Below are positions 19,803 to 31,121 of a stretch of 64,000 bases of DNA, in pieces. Position numbers and translations under genes: made by a program. Source of the stretch: Magnetospirillum sp. (lineage in GTDB: Bacteria; Pseudomonadota; Alphaproteobacteria; Rhodospirillales; Magnetospirillaceae). The notes below the pieces were generated by a model that saw only the letters and a list, made by a program, of their open reading frames with translations, made no database searches and had not been told where the DNA came from. Location: NCBI GenBank assembly GCA_024707145.1, contig JANQAI010000008.1, positions 1-64,000 on the forward strand, read 5' to 3'. How positions within the stretch are numbered: the stretch's first letter is position 1; every line of letters starts with the position of its first letter.

Positions 19803-20713
19803 GTGACCATCTACCTGCCCATCGCCGGCCTGTCGGTGGACGTCTACGCCCTGCTGGTGCTGGGCGGCGGCGTCGGCTTCCTGTCGGGGCTGTTCGGCGT
19901 GGGCGGCGGTTTCCTGCTGACGCCGTTCCTCATGTTCATGGGCATCCCCCGGCGGTGGCGGTGGCCACCGGCGCCAATCAGGTGGTGGGGGCCTCGGTGT
20001 CGGGGCTGATCGCCCATTGGCGGCGCAAGAACGTGGATTTCCGCATGGGCGGCGTGCTGCTGGCCGGCGGCCTGCTGGGTTCGTCGCTGGGGGTGGCGCT
20101 GTTCGGCTGGCTGAAGAGCCTGGGCCAGATCGACCTGGTCATCGCGCTGTGCTACGTCACCTTCCTGGGCTTCATCGGCATGACCATGGGGTGGGAAGCC
20201 CTCTCCACCATGCGCAAGGGCGCCAGCTCGGTGATCCCGCGCAAGCGCCACCGCCATCCCTGGCCCGGCCTGCCGCTGAAGGTGCGCTTTCCCCGCTCGG
20301 GTCTCTACATCAGCGTGCTGATGCCGCTGGGCGTCGGCACCTTTGGCGGCGTGCTGTCCGCCATCATGGGGGTGGGCGGCGGCTTCGTCATGGTGCCGCT
20401 GATGATCTACGTGCTGGAGATGCCCACCACCGTGGTGGTGGGCACGTCGCTGTTCCAGATCCTGTTCGTCACCGCCAACGTCACCTTCCTGCAGGCGGTG
20501 CACACCCAGACGGTGGACGCGGTGCTGATGGTGACGCTGCTGGTGGGCGGCGTGGTCGGCGCCCAGATGGGCGCCCGCTTCGGCGCGCGGCTGCGGGCCG
20601 AACAACTGCGCCTGCTGCTGGCCCTGATCGTGCTGGCGGTGTGCCTGCGCCTGGGGCTGGACCTGGTGCTGACCCCCGGCGACACCTTCTCGCTGGACGC
20701 CGTGGCCGGCTAG
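19803..20713 (+). CDS. TauE/SafE family sulfite exporter-like permease, one frame break
   Basis: About 303 residues with seven to eight membrane spans and the duplicated family motif: GLFGVGGGFLLTP near residue 30 and AIMGVGGGFVMVPLMIY in the second half. Members export sulfite, sulfoacetate or other organosulfur anions across the inner membrane. The frame breaks at the C5 run 19946-19950; a sixth C gives GIPPAVAVATGANQVV, as expected in this family. A rhodanese gene lies nearby on the opposite strand, compatible with sulfur metabolism. Confidence 0.88.
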
Positions 20714-20751
20714 AGTTGTTTCCGTTTCGAGGAATGCATCTCCTTCCATTC

Positions 20752-20834
20752 GTCATGCCCGGGCTTGACCCGGGCATCCATGCTGCCGAAGGCGGCTCTG
20801 CCACCATGGATCGCCGGGTCAAGCCCGGCGATGA
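20752..20834. repeat. REP-like palindromic element
   Basis: GTCATGCCCGGGCTTGACCC begins at 20752 and its counterpart, GGGTCAAGCCCGGCGATGAC, ends at 20834; each arm is itself a hairpin, and GGCATCCATG and CCATGGATCG face each other in the centre. This is the best-preserved copy of the family seen also near 13725, 13964 and 62433. Confidence 0.8.
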
Positions 20835-20878
20835 CGCAGCGAAGAGAGTGATGCCGTCGAAGCGCCCCCCCCTTCGGC

Positions 20879-21217
20879 TCAGCGGGTCTTTCCCCCCACC
20901 ATCTTCCAGCCGAAGATGCCGCCTTCCAGGCGGAAGATCTCCCCCTCGTAGCCCAGGGCGACCGCCCGTTCGGCGGCGGTGCCGCAGCGCACGCCCGAGC
21001 GGCAATGGAACACCAGCCTTTTGCCCTCGGGAACCGGCGGCAGGCGGGCGGGATCGAAGCTGGACAGGGGCAGGTTGACGGCGCCGGGAATGGCCTCGGC
21101 GGCGAATTCATCGGGCTCGCGGACGTCGACGACGACCGCCTCGCCGGCCTCCACCCACCGCTTGATGTCGTAAGGAGGAACGATATGAACGTGGGACAAA
21201 TCGGGACGACCGGCCAT
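20879..21217 (-). CDS. Rhodanese domain protein
   Basis: A 112-residue single-domain sulfurtransferase. VVVDVREPDEFAAEAIPGAV is the CH2A region, and VFHCRSGVRCGTAAERA contains the active-site loop CRSGVR with the catalytic Cys. Such proteins move sulfane sulfur, e.g. to cyanide, proteins or thiols. I start at MAGRPDLSHV; five more residues are possible upstream. Confidence 0.88.
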   Translation of the reverse strand: MAGRPDLSHVHIVPPYDIKRWVEAGEAVVVDVREPDEFAAEAIPGAVNLPLSSFDPARLPPVPEGKRLVFHCRSGVRCGTAAERAVALGYEGEIFRLEGGIFGWKMVGGKTR

Positions 21218-21388
21218 GAAAACGCAACTCACGAAATACTTAAGACTCAGCTAATTTAATGCAGGCACGGCCGGTTTCAAGGGCCACCTACTCCCTTTTT
21301 GCAAATCGTTCGCGAGTTCACACCCGTTTAAGCCCAAGGCCCGACCCTGTGCCTCCCCATCGGGGGATTTCCTGGATCGGAGGCGGGC

Positions 21389-23734
21389 ATGCGGATGGTG
21401 TGGTCGTCGTTCATCGCCCTGGCGGCAGCCGGGGCGCTGGTCGGCTGCGGCGGGGGTGGCGGAGGTGGCGGAGGTGGCGGAGGTGGCGACGGCGGCGGGG
21501 GAGGCAGCGGCGGAGGCACCGTGAACCGGAACGGCACCCCCATCGTCTCCAACGCCCGCGTGGGCAACGGCAGCACGGCCAGCGAGGATACGCGGAACTA
21601 TGAGCTGGCCCAGGTGGGCGCCCTGGGCGGCAACGTGGCCGGCAAGACCGGCGCCGGCGTCACCGTCGGCATCATCGACACCGGCATCGATCTGGAGCAC
21701 CCGGATTTCGCCGGCGCCGTCGCACCGGCCAGCACCGACATCATTTCCGGGGTCAGGGCCAACGTGGACGACCAGGCCGGCCATGGCACCGCCGTGGCCG
21801 GCATCATCGGCGCCCGCGCCGACGGCTACGACGTGCGCGGGGTGGCCCCCGGCTCCACCCTGCTGGCGGTACGCGCGGAAAGCGCGTGCTCGCCCGGCTG
21901 CACTTTCTATCACTCCGATCTGGCGCGGGCGACCAACTACGCGGTGGACAACGGCGCCAAGGTGCTAAACTTCAGCCTGGGCGGCAATGGCGGCATCGAC
22001 GCCGGCTGGCAGAGCGCGCTGACCCGGGCGCTGACGCCCGGCGTGCTGGCCGACGGCACCACCCCCGACCCGGCCAAGGAACACCTCATCGTCGCCGCCG
22101 CCGGCAACAACGGCATCACCGACCCCGCCAACGCCGTCAACCCCATCAACCCGGCCGCCTGGCTGGCTGGTCCCAACGGCCAGGGGCGCGGCATCGCCGT
22201 GGGCGCGGTGGATTCCAACGGCGTGCTCGCCCCCTTCTCCAACAAGGCCGGCACCGCCAAGGACCACTTTCTGGTGGCTTCGGGCGTCAACGTCACCAGC
22301 GCCAAGAAGGGCGGCGGCGTCGGCACCGTCAGCGGCACCTCGTTCGCCGCCCCGGCGGTCAGCGGCGCAGCCGCGGTGGTGTGGGGACAATGGCCCCAGC
22401 TCACCGGCAAGCAGGTGGTGGACATCCTGCTGTACTCGGCCTACGACCTGGGCGCCCCCGGCGTGGACGACGTCTACGGCCACGGCCTGCTCGACCTGAA
22501 CGCCGCCATGCAGCCGCTGGGCACCATCGTCATCCCCACCGCCAACGGCAGCTCCGCCCCGGTGTCCTCCACCTCCCTCAGCCTGGGCGGCGCCTTCGGC
22601 GATGCCCTCAGCCATAATCAGGCCCTGTCCCAAGCCACGGTGCTGGACGATTACGGCCGCGATTTCCGCACCGATTTGTCCAACACCGTGCGCAGCCGCG
22701 CCCAGGCCGACCCGCTGGCGGGCTGGCTGGACGCCACCGCCCCCACGGTGACCACCACCCGGCTGGACAATGGCGGCGCCCTGACCCTGGCGACACCGGC
22801 CGAACCCGTGCCCCAGGCACTGCAAACGCGGCCCGGCGGCGAGCAGGAGCCCACCCGCTTCGCCCTGTCCACCGAACTGGGCGGCAACCGGGTCGGGCTG
22901 GCCCGCGGCTTCGGCCTGGACCAGCTGACCGGGCTGGCGGCGGCGGCACCCGGCCTGCCCACGTCCGGCATCGGCGGCAATGCCCTGTCCTCGCCCTTCC
23001 TGGCCCTGTCGGGCGACGGCACCGCCGTGTCCGCCGGACGCGACCTGGGCGACGGCTACGGCCTGAGCTTCGGCTTCAGCGAGGATGGCGGCCATCTGTC
23101 CACCCTGGGGCAGCCGGAACCCGAGCGCCGGGCGTCGCTGACCGAGGCCACCAAGCGCTTCCAGGACGGCAGCGTGGTGGGGGCGCAGGTGGGCTCGCTG
23201 ACCGAGGCGGACGGACCGCTCTCCTCCGCCGCCGAGGGCGGGTTCGGGTTCGACAAGCCGGCGGAAACCGTGTTCCTGGGCTTCTTCGGCGCCCATCCGG
23301 TCAACGGCCGGATCACCCTGTTCGGCCGCGCCGGCATGGGCTGGACCGACGGGGCGGCGCTGAATTCCGGCCTGCTGCGCGACGCCTCGACGGTGACCAG
23401 CCAGTCCCTCGCCGTCGGCGCCGCCATCCGCGATGTGGGCATGGAGGGCGACAGCGTGGCGGTCGCCGCCGCCAAGCCGCTGCGGGTCAGTTCCGGCTCG
23501 GCCACCCTGGCGGTGCCCACCGGCCGGGCGGTGAACGGCACCGTGCTGACCCGCGACGAACGGATCGGCCTGTCGCCCAGCGGTTCGGAAACCGATTTCG
23601 AGCTGTCGTGGACGCTGCCGATGGGCCAGCGCCAGCAGGTGGTGGTGGGCGGAATGGTGGCGCTGGAGCCGGGTCACGACGCCAGCGCGCCGCCGGCCTT
23701 CGCCACCGGCGCCAAATACCGTCTGACGTGGTGA
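21389..23734 (+). CDS. Subtilisin-like (S8) serine protease lipoprotein autotransporter
   Basis: 781 residues. The signal peptide ends in a lipobox (GALVGC), followed by a run of 13 glycines and a Gly/Ser-rich spacer, then a peptidase S8 domain with the full triad: Asp in VGIIDTGIDLEHPDF, His in AGHGTAVAGIIGA and Ser in VSGTSFAAPAVSGAA. The last 270 residues have alternating polar/hydrophobic strands and end in Trp, as expected for an outer-membrane beta-barrel. Surface lipidated S8 autotransporters of this layout are known in other proteobacteria. A GGAGG site precedes the ATG. The glycine run is encoded by tandem GGAGGTGGC units (about 21452-21488), so its length could vary without breaking the frame. 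Confidence 0.88.
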   Translation: MRMVWSSFIALAAAGALVGCGGGGGGGGGGGGGDGGGGGSGGGTVNRNGTPIVSNARVGNGSTASEDTRNYELAQVGALGGNVAGKTGAGVTVGIIDTGIDLEHPDFAGAVAPASTDIISGVRANVDDQAGHGTAVAGIIGARADGYDVRGVAPGSTLLAVRAESACSPGCTFYHSDLARATNYAVDNGAKVLNFSLGGNGGIDAGWQSALTRALTPGVLADGTTPDPAKEHLIVAAAGNNGITDPANAVNPINPAAWLAGPNGQGRGIAVGAVDSNGVLAPFSNKAGTAKDHFLVASGVNVTSAKKGGGVGTVSGTSFAAPAVSGAAAVVWGQWPQLTGKQVVDILLYSAYDLGAPGVDDVYGHGLLDLNAAMQPLGTIVIPTANGSSAPVSSTSLSLGGAFGDALSHNQALSQATVLDDYGRDFRTDLSNTVRSRAQADPLAGWLDATAPTVTTTRLDNGGALTLATPAEPVPQALQTRPGGEQEPTRFALSTELGGNRVGLARGFGLDQLTGLAAAAPGLPTSGIGGNALSSPFLALSGDGTAVSAGRDLGDGYGLSFGFSEDGGHLSTLGQPEPERRASLTEATKRFQDGSVVGAQVGSLTEADGPLSSAAEGGFGFDKPAETVFLGFFGAHPVNGRITLFGRAGMGWTDGAALNSGLLRDASTVTSQSLAVGAAIRDVGMEGDSVAVAAAKPLRVSSGSATLAVPTGRAVNGTVLTRDERIGLSPSGSETDFELSWTLPMGQRQQVVVGGMVALEPGHDASAPPAFATGAKYRLTW

Positions 23735-23795
23735 CGCAGAGGCGAAGCTCTGGCATCCTCTTCCCCCAAAAGACGTTGCTGGGGGGAGAGGTTCC

Positions 23796-24882
23796 ATGGC
23801 TCAGACCTTCGCCGAAGCCACCCGCTCTTACGAAGCGTGGATGGCGAGCCGCTTCGATCCGGTGAAGGAGGCTCTCGCCTTCCGCCACCAGGCGCTGGCC
23901 GCCGATTCCTTCTCGTTCCTCCGCGGCACCTTCTACTGGTGGCTGGTGCGCTGGGACGAACTGGTGCCCGAGCCGGTGCGCCAAGCCCCCGCCATCCTGT
24001 CGGTGGGCGACCTGCACCTGGAGAATTTCGGCACCTGGCGCGATGGCGAAGGGCGCCTAGTGTGGGGGATCAACGACTTCGACGAGGCCCACACCTTTCC
24101 GGTGACCCTGGACCTGGTGCGGCTGGCCGCCAGCATCCTGCTGGCCATCGGCGAGGATTATCTGGAGCCTGGACCGCCGCGCCGCCTGCGCCTCGCTGCT
24201 GGCTGGCTACAATACCAATCTGGGCAAGCGGGCCGGCCGGCCGGTGATCCTGGAGGGCGATGCCGCCTGGCTGCTGCCCGCCGCCAGCCTGCACTGGTCC
24301 GAGACCGCCCGCTATTGGCACAAGGAATTCGGCGACCTGCAGGCGACGCATGAGCTGGACGAACTGAAAGACCTGCTGGCCGAGCGCATGCCGGAAGGCG
24401 TTCCCATCGAGGAATTCCTGGACCGCAGCCGGGCCGGCAAGGGCTCGCTGGGGCGGCCGCGCGCCGTGGCGCTGGGTGAATGGCGCGGCGGCCCGGTGGC
24501 GCGCGAGGGCAAGCGGGCCCTGCCCTCGGCGGCCGTCTGGCATGCCGGCGGCGACGCCCAGGGCGATGCCACCCTGGAATACCGCATGATCCTGGCCGCC
24601 GCCTACCGCTCGCCGGATCCCTGCCTGCATCTGACCACCGACTGGGTCATCCGCCGGCTGTCGCCGGAAAACCATAAGATCGCCATCGACCAGATCCGCG
24701 GCCACGTGGAAGCCGAGGCGCTGCTGCGCTGGATGGGCTGGGAGGTGGCCAACATCCATCGCGGCCAGGCCAGCCGCCACGATCTGGAGGACTGGCTGGC
24801 GGCCCTGCCGCCGGGCTGGCTCTACGACTGCGCGACGATCATGGCCGAGGCCATGAGGGCGGATTGGCAGGCTTACCGCTGA
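23796..24882 (+). CDS. DUF2252 family protein, one frame break
   Basis: About 362 residues. ILSVGDLHLENFGTWRD and INDFDEAHTFPVTLDLVRL are the characteristic DUF2252 motifs and resemble kinase/phosphotransferase loops (aminoglycoside-phosphotransferase-like fold); the C-terminal part has LEYRMILAAAYRSPDP and VANIHRGQ. The frame breaks at 24168-24169, where GAGCCTGGAC should be GAGCTGGAC. Biochemical function unknown. It stands alone after the autotransporter. Confidence 0.78.
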
Positions 24883-25028
24883 GTCTGCCGGCGCGGCAGC
24901 ACATTCCTCCGATCTATGCCTGATGGCGAGGTGGGCGCCCTGCCCGGGCAAGGCCGGGCCCGCCCATCGAAAAACTACGCCCCGGGGGTATTGGAACCAA
25001 AAAGGGGCACCCCAACTAACAGGAATGA

Positions 25029-27548
<2,520 letters not shown>

Positions 27549-27554
27549 CCGGCC

Positions 27555-28169
27555 ATGGGCCTGGACGGGCGCAACCGCATGGTGGTGCTGGTGTCGCTGG
27601 CGGCGCTGCTGGCCATGATCGGCTTGGTGGTGGCCTCGGTGCCGCTGTACCGCCTGTTCTGCAAGATCACCGGCTATGGCGGCACCACGCGGACCTCGGT
27701 GGTGGCGCCGGGGGCCACCGACCGGCAGGTGACGGTACGCTTCGATGCCTCGGTGGCCAAGGGCCTGCCCTGGCGGTTCAAGCCGGACCAGAGGGAGATG
27801 AAGGTGGCCCTGGGCGAACAGGTGCTGGCCACCTACTCCGCCACCAACACCGGCAGCCAGCCCATCGTCGGCACCGCCACCTTCAATGTGACGCCCGACA
27901 AGGCCGGCCGCTACTTCAACAAAATCGCCTGCTTCTGCTTTTCCGAGCAGCGGCTGGAACCGGGCCAGAGCGTGGACATGCCGGTGACCTTCTACGTCGA
28001 TCCCGCCTTGGCCGACGACCCCTATGCCAACGAGGTCACCACCATCACACTGTCCTACACCTTCTTCCCCAAGGCGGCGGAGGACCGCGCCACGCCGGCC
28101 GCCCCGCCGGCCCCGGCGCGCAAGGCTCCGGAACGACAGGCGTCCACTGAAAGGCAGGGACCATCATGA
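27555..28169 (+). CDS. ctaG: Cytochrome c oxidase assembly protein CtaG (Cox11)
   Basis: 204 residues: a single N-terminal membrane anchor followed by a periplasmic immunoglobulin-like domain. The copper-binding CFCF motif is present in KIACFCFSEQRLEPGQ. Cox11 delivers copper to the CuB site of subunit I. A Pro/Ala-rich tail of about 30 residues is longer than usual. The heme O synthase gene ctaB, often found next to ctaG, is absent here. Confidence 0.95.
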   Translation: MGLDGRNRMVVLVSLAALLAMIGLVVASVPLYRLFCKITGYGGTTRTSVVAPGATDRQVTVRFDASVAKGLPWRFKPDQREMKVALGEQVLATYSATNTGSQPIVGTATFNVTPDKAGRYFNKIACFCFSEQRLEPGQSVDMPVTFYVDPALADDPYANEVTTITLSYTFFPKAAEDRATPAAPPAPARKAPERQASTERQGPS

Positions 28170-28981
28170 GCAACGGGCACGCTTCCGGCCCCGGCCATGC
28201 GCCGGCCCATCCCTACCATCTGGTCGATCCCAGCCCCTGGCCGTTCGTCGGCGCGGTGTCGGCCTTCGTGATCGCCTATGGCGCGGTGACCTATTTCCAC
28301 GACCATGCCAAGCCGTGGATCCTGCTGGCCGGGCTGGCGCTGGTGCTGCTGACCATGGCCGGCTGGTGGCGAGACGTGGTGCGCGAGGCCCAGCGCGACC
28401 ACGCCCACACGCCGGTGGTGCGCCACGGGCTGCGCGTGGGCATGGGGCTGTTCATCGCCTCGGAGGTGATGTTCTTCGCCGCCTTCTTCTGGGCCTTCTT
28501 CAACGCCGCCCTGGGCGTCAACCCGCAGGTCACGCAATGGCCGCCCCAGGGCATCGTGCCCATGCACACCTGGACCATCCCGTTCGTCAACACGCTGATC
28601 CTGCTGAGTTCGGGCTTCGCGGTGAACTGGGCGCACCATGGCCTGCGCGAGAACCACCGCAGCCGCCTGAAGCTGGGGCTGGCCGTCGGCGCGGTGCTGG
28701 GCGCCATCTTCCTGGGGTTGCAGATCTACGAATACGGCGAAGCCACCTTCGGCTTCACCGAAGGCGTCTATCCGTCGGTGTTCTACATGGCCACCGGCTT
28801 CCACGGCTTCCACGTCTTCGTCGGCGTCTGTTTCCTGACCGTCTGCCTGCTGCGCGCCCTGCGCGGCGACTTCACCCCCCAGCAGCACGTGGGCTTTGAA
28901 GCCGCCGCCTGGTACTGGCATTTCGTCGACGTGGTCTGGCTGTTCCTGTTCGTCTGGGTGTACTGGTGGGGCAACAGCTAG
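28166..28981 (+). CDS. ctaE: Cytochrome c oxidase subunit III
   Basis: 271 residues with seven membrane spans; begins with a His-rich stretch (GHASGPGHAPAHPYHLVDPS) and contains GFHGFHVFVGVCFL and YWHFVDVVWLFLFVWVYWWG, diagnostic for subunit III. Start overlaps the ctaG stop. Last gene of the aa3 cluster. Confidence 0.96.
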   Translation: MSNGHASGPGHAPAHPYHLVDPSPWPFVGAVSAFVIAYGAVTYFHDHAKPWILLAGLALVLLTMAGWWRDVVREAQRDHAHTPVVRHGLRVGMGLFIASEVMFFAAFFWAFFNAALGVNPQVTQWPPQGIVPMHTWTIPFVNTLILLSSGFAVNWAHHGLRENHRSRLKLGLAVGAVLGAIFLGLQIYEYGEATFGFTEGVYPSVFYMATGFHGFHVFVGVCFLTVCLLRALRGDFTPQQHVGFEAAAWYWHFVDVVWLFLFVWVYWWGNS

Positions 28982-28994
28982 GCGGCACGATCAC

Positions 28995-29432
28995 TTATCG
29001 GAACAAACCGCCACCGCTGTCGCTGTAATACCCTTCGGTGAGGTGCAGGTCGCGTTCCGACACCAGGCAGGAGCGGCCGTCCCCCGACAGCCGGCCCCCC
29101 AGCGGGACCGCCACCGAATTGACCATGCAGGTCTGCGAGCAGGCTTCGCGGCAGATCACGACTTGGTTGTCGAACCTTTCGTGCGCCCCGAGATCCACGT
29201 AGCCGTGCATGTCCTTGATCTGCTTGTCGGTGTAGCGCCCGGCGACGGCGTGCGGATAGTCCGACAGCATGCGGTCGCGGCCGATGTCCGAGCAGCCGCA
29301 ATTAGCCACCAGCCCGAGGAAGCGCCCCATGCGGTTGGGCGCTGCCGGCTGATCGGGCGGCGGCAGCGAGCACGATCCCAGCGCCGGGCCCAGCGCCAGG
29401 ACGGCAATCAGCGGACCGACGAGCTTCAACAT
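28995..29432 (-). CDS. Cys-rich lipoprotein, paralogue of the next gene
   Basis: 145 residues with a lipoprotein signal (GPALGSC). The mature part shares with the 29444-29851 product the pattern RFxGLVAxCGCSDI, then RMLxDYPxAxxxRY and CxxACSQTCxVNxVxxPLGG. Eight or so conserved cysteines suggest disulfides or metal/heme binding in the periplasm. Converges on ctaE with 13 bases between stops. No known family recognised. Confidence 0.72.
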   Translation of the reverse strand: MLKLVGPLIAVLALGPALGSCSLPPPDQPAAPNRMGRFLGLVANCGCSDIGRDRMLSDYPHAVAGRYTDKQIKDMHGYVDLGAHERFDNQVVICREACSQTCMVNSVAVPLGGRLSGDGRSCLVSERDLHLTEGYYSDSGGGLFR

Positions 29433-29443
29433 GGGCCGGCCTC

Positions 29444-29851
29444 CTAATCCATATCCTGCCAGCCGGGGGTGAGGTTCAGCCGGCGTTCGGTGGGCGTGCA
29501 GGCCTGGCCGTCACCCCGGGTGCGGCCGCCCAGGGGCTGCACCACCGCATTGACTAGGCATGTCTGTGAACACGCATCGGCACAGATGGGGATCTGGTTG
29601 CTGAAATTCTCGGTGCCACCCGTCTCGATGAAGCCGCGCATGCGCGCCACGTCGGCGGGCGAATAGCGGTCGCCCAGGGCGCGCGGATAGTCGGCCAGCA
29701 TGCGCTCCAGCGGGATGTCGGAGCATCCGCATTGGGCCACCAGCCCCATGAAGCGGCCCAGCCGCTCGGGCGTGGCCGGTTGATCGGCCGTCGCGCAGGC
29801 GGTCAGCAGCAGAGAGGACAACAGCACGGCGGCGAGCGGACGACGTCCCAT
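29444..29851 (-). CDS. Cys-rich lipoprotein, paralogue of the previous gene
   Basis: 135 residues with lipobox LLTAC. Conserved block RFMGLVAQCGCSDIPLERML followed by IPICADACSQTCLVNAVVQP matches its neighbour closely, so the two are a tandem duplication separated by 11 bases. Function unknown. Confidence 0.72.
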   Translation of the reverse strand: MGRRPLAAVLLSSLLLTACATADQPATPERLGRFMGLVAQCGCSDIPLERMLADYPRALGDRYSPADVARMRGFIETGGTENFSNQIPICADACSQTCLVNAVVQPLGGRTRGDGQACTPTERRLNLTPGWQDMD

Positions 29852-29867
29852 CTCCGACCTCCTTGGC

Positions 29868-30113
29868 TCAGTAGGGGCAACCCTCTTGCCCGCAATGGCC
29901 CAACTTGGACGAGCGATAGGTATGGCAGCGCGGGCATTTCACCAGATCCTGCACGCTCTCGCCGTCGGGCACCGGCTCGAAGCGCGGCCGTTCGGGCGTC
30001 GAGGGCGTGCGGGCCGCCCGGCGTTCACGCAATTCGGTGACGCGCTGGAGGTACTTGAAGCCGAACCAGATCAGGGCGACGACCGCGACGGTCAGCAGGA
30101 ACTTGGCGAACAT
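29868..30113 (-). CDS. Small membrane-anchored zinc-ribbon-like protein
   Basis: 81 residues: an N-terminal membrane span (FLLTVAVVALIWFGFKYL), a basic linker, and a C-terminal CPRCHTYRSSKLGHCGQEGCPY with Cys-x2-Cys and two further Cys, a probable zinc knuckle. Similar short proteins (PP0621-like) are widespread in proteobacteria with no assigned role. Confidence 0.7.
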   Translation of the reverse strand: MFAKFLLTVAVVALIWFGFKYLQRVTELRERRAARTPSTPERPRFEPVPDGESVQDLVKCPRCHTYRSSKLGHCGQEGCPY

Positions 30114-30152
30114 GGGCGAAGTGTGGACCGCGGCCCCTGTCCGGTCAATGGG

Positions 30153-30989
30153 CTACAGCCCCCAGCGGTTCCACGCCAGCCGCTCCTCGATGGCAGCCAG
30201 CAGGTCGGGGGCGAGGCTGCGGGGGCCAAGCAGGCGGCGCCACGGCGCGCGGCGTGCGCCCACCAGCCGCAACCGCACCTTCTCGCCGAAGCGGGTGCGC
30301 ATGGTGGAGCGCAGGTCGCCCAACTGATCCACCAGCCCCAGGGCCAGGGCCTGGCGGCCGGTCCAGATGTCGCCGTTGAACAGCGCGGACTCGTCGCCCA
30401 CCAGCTTGCCCTGGCGGCGCTCGCGCACCCATTCCTTGAAACCGTCATGGATATCGGCCTGCAGGGCCTCCAGCCGCGTCACGTCCTCGGGGCGTTCGGG
30501 CATGAACGGGTCCAGCATGCGCTTGCGCTCGCCCTGGGTGTGGACGCGCCGCTCGATGCCCAGGCGCTGGATCGCTTCGGTGAAGCCGAACCCGGCCGAG
30601 ACCACGCCGATGGAACCGACGATGGAGGCCGGATCGGCGATGATCTCGTCGGCCGCCGCCGCCAGCCAGTAGCCGCCCGAGGCGGCCACGTCCTCGACGA
30701 AGGCCACCACCGGCACCTTCTTTTCCTCGGCGTGTTGGCGGATGCGCTTGCCGATGAGCGCGCTCTGCACCGGCGAGCCGCCCGGCGAGTTGATCACCAG
30801 CGCTACCGCCGCCAGCCGCTTGGGCGCGAAGGCGGCCTTCAGCACTCCGGCCTGATTGGCCAGATTGATGCCGCCGCGCAGCATGCCGCCCCCAGCGGCG
30901 ATCAGCCCCTGCAGACGCACCACCGACACCAGCGGGGGCGGGTTGGTGAAGCGCTCGACCAGATCGTTGAAGGTGTCCGAGATATCCAT
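30153..30989 (-). CDS. sppA: S49 family signal peptide peptidase
   Basis: About 278 residues of the SppA/SohB family, which degrades cleaved signal peptides at the inner membrane. Visible are VINSPGGSPVQSALIGKRIR, VPVVAFVEDVAASGGYWLAA with the nucleophile Ser, and IVGSIGVVSAGFGF. The general-base Lys is likely in the GKRIR stretch. It lacks the usual N-terminal membrane anchor when started at MDISDTFNDL; upstream in-frame codons would add 29 non-hydrophobic residues. Confidence 0.85.
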   Translation of the reverse strand: MDISDTFNDLVERFTNPPPLVSVVRLQGLIAAGGGMLRGGINLANQAGVLKAAFAPKRLAAVALVINSPGGSPVQSALIGKRIRQHAEEKKVPVVAFVEDVAASGGYWLAAAADEIIADPASIVGSIGVVSAGFGFTEAIQRLGIERRVHTQGERKRMLDPFMPERPEDVTRLEALQADIHDGFKEWVRERRQGKLVGDESALFNGDIWTGRQALALGLVDQLGDLRSTMRTRFGEKVRLRLVGARRAPWRRLLGPRSLAPDLLAAIEERLAWNRWGL

Positions 30990-31121
30990 GCCACAAAGAT
31001 GGATGGAAGCGGACAGCTTGCCAAGCCCCCACCCAGCCTCTCCCTTATAACTTGCATTTGTAGAGAGATAAGGCACGCTATACGGAAATCAGTCTCGGCA
31101 TGAGAAATCGCAGAACAGGCC

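Noticed and set aside
21965..23797. Minus-strand open frame of about 610 codons opposite the S8 protease
   Set aside because: Composition is typical of an antisense frame in GC-rich DNA; the plus-strand gene has an intact catalytic triad.
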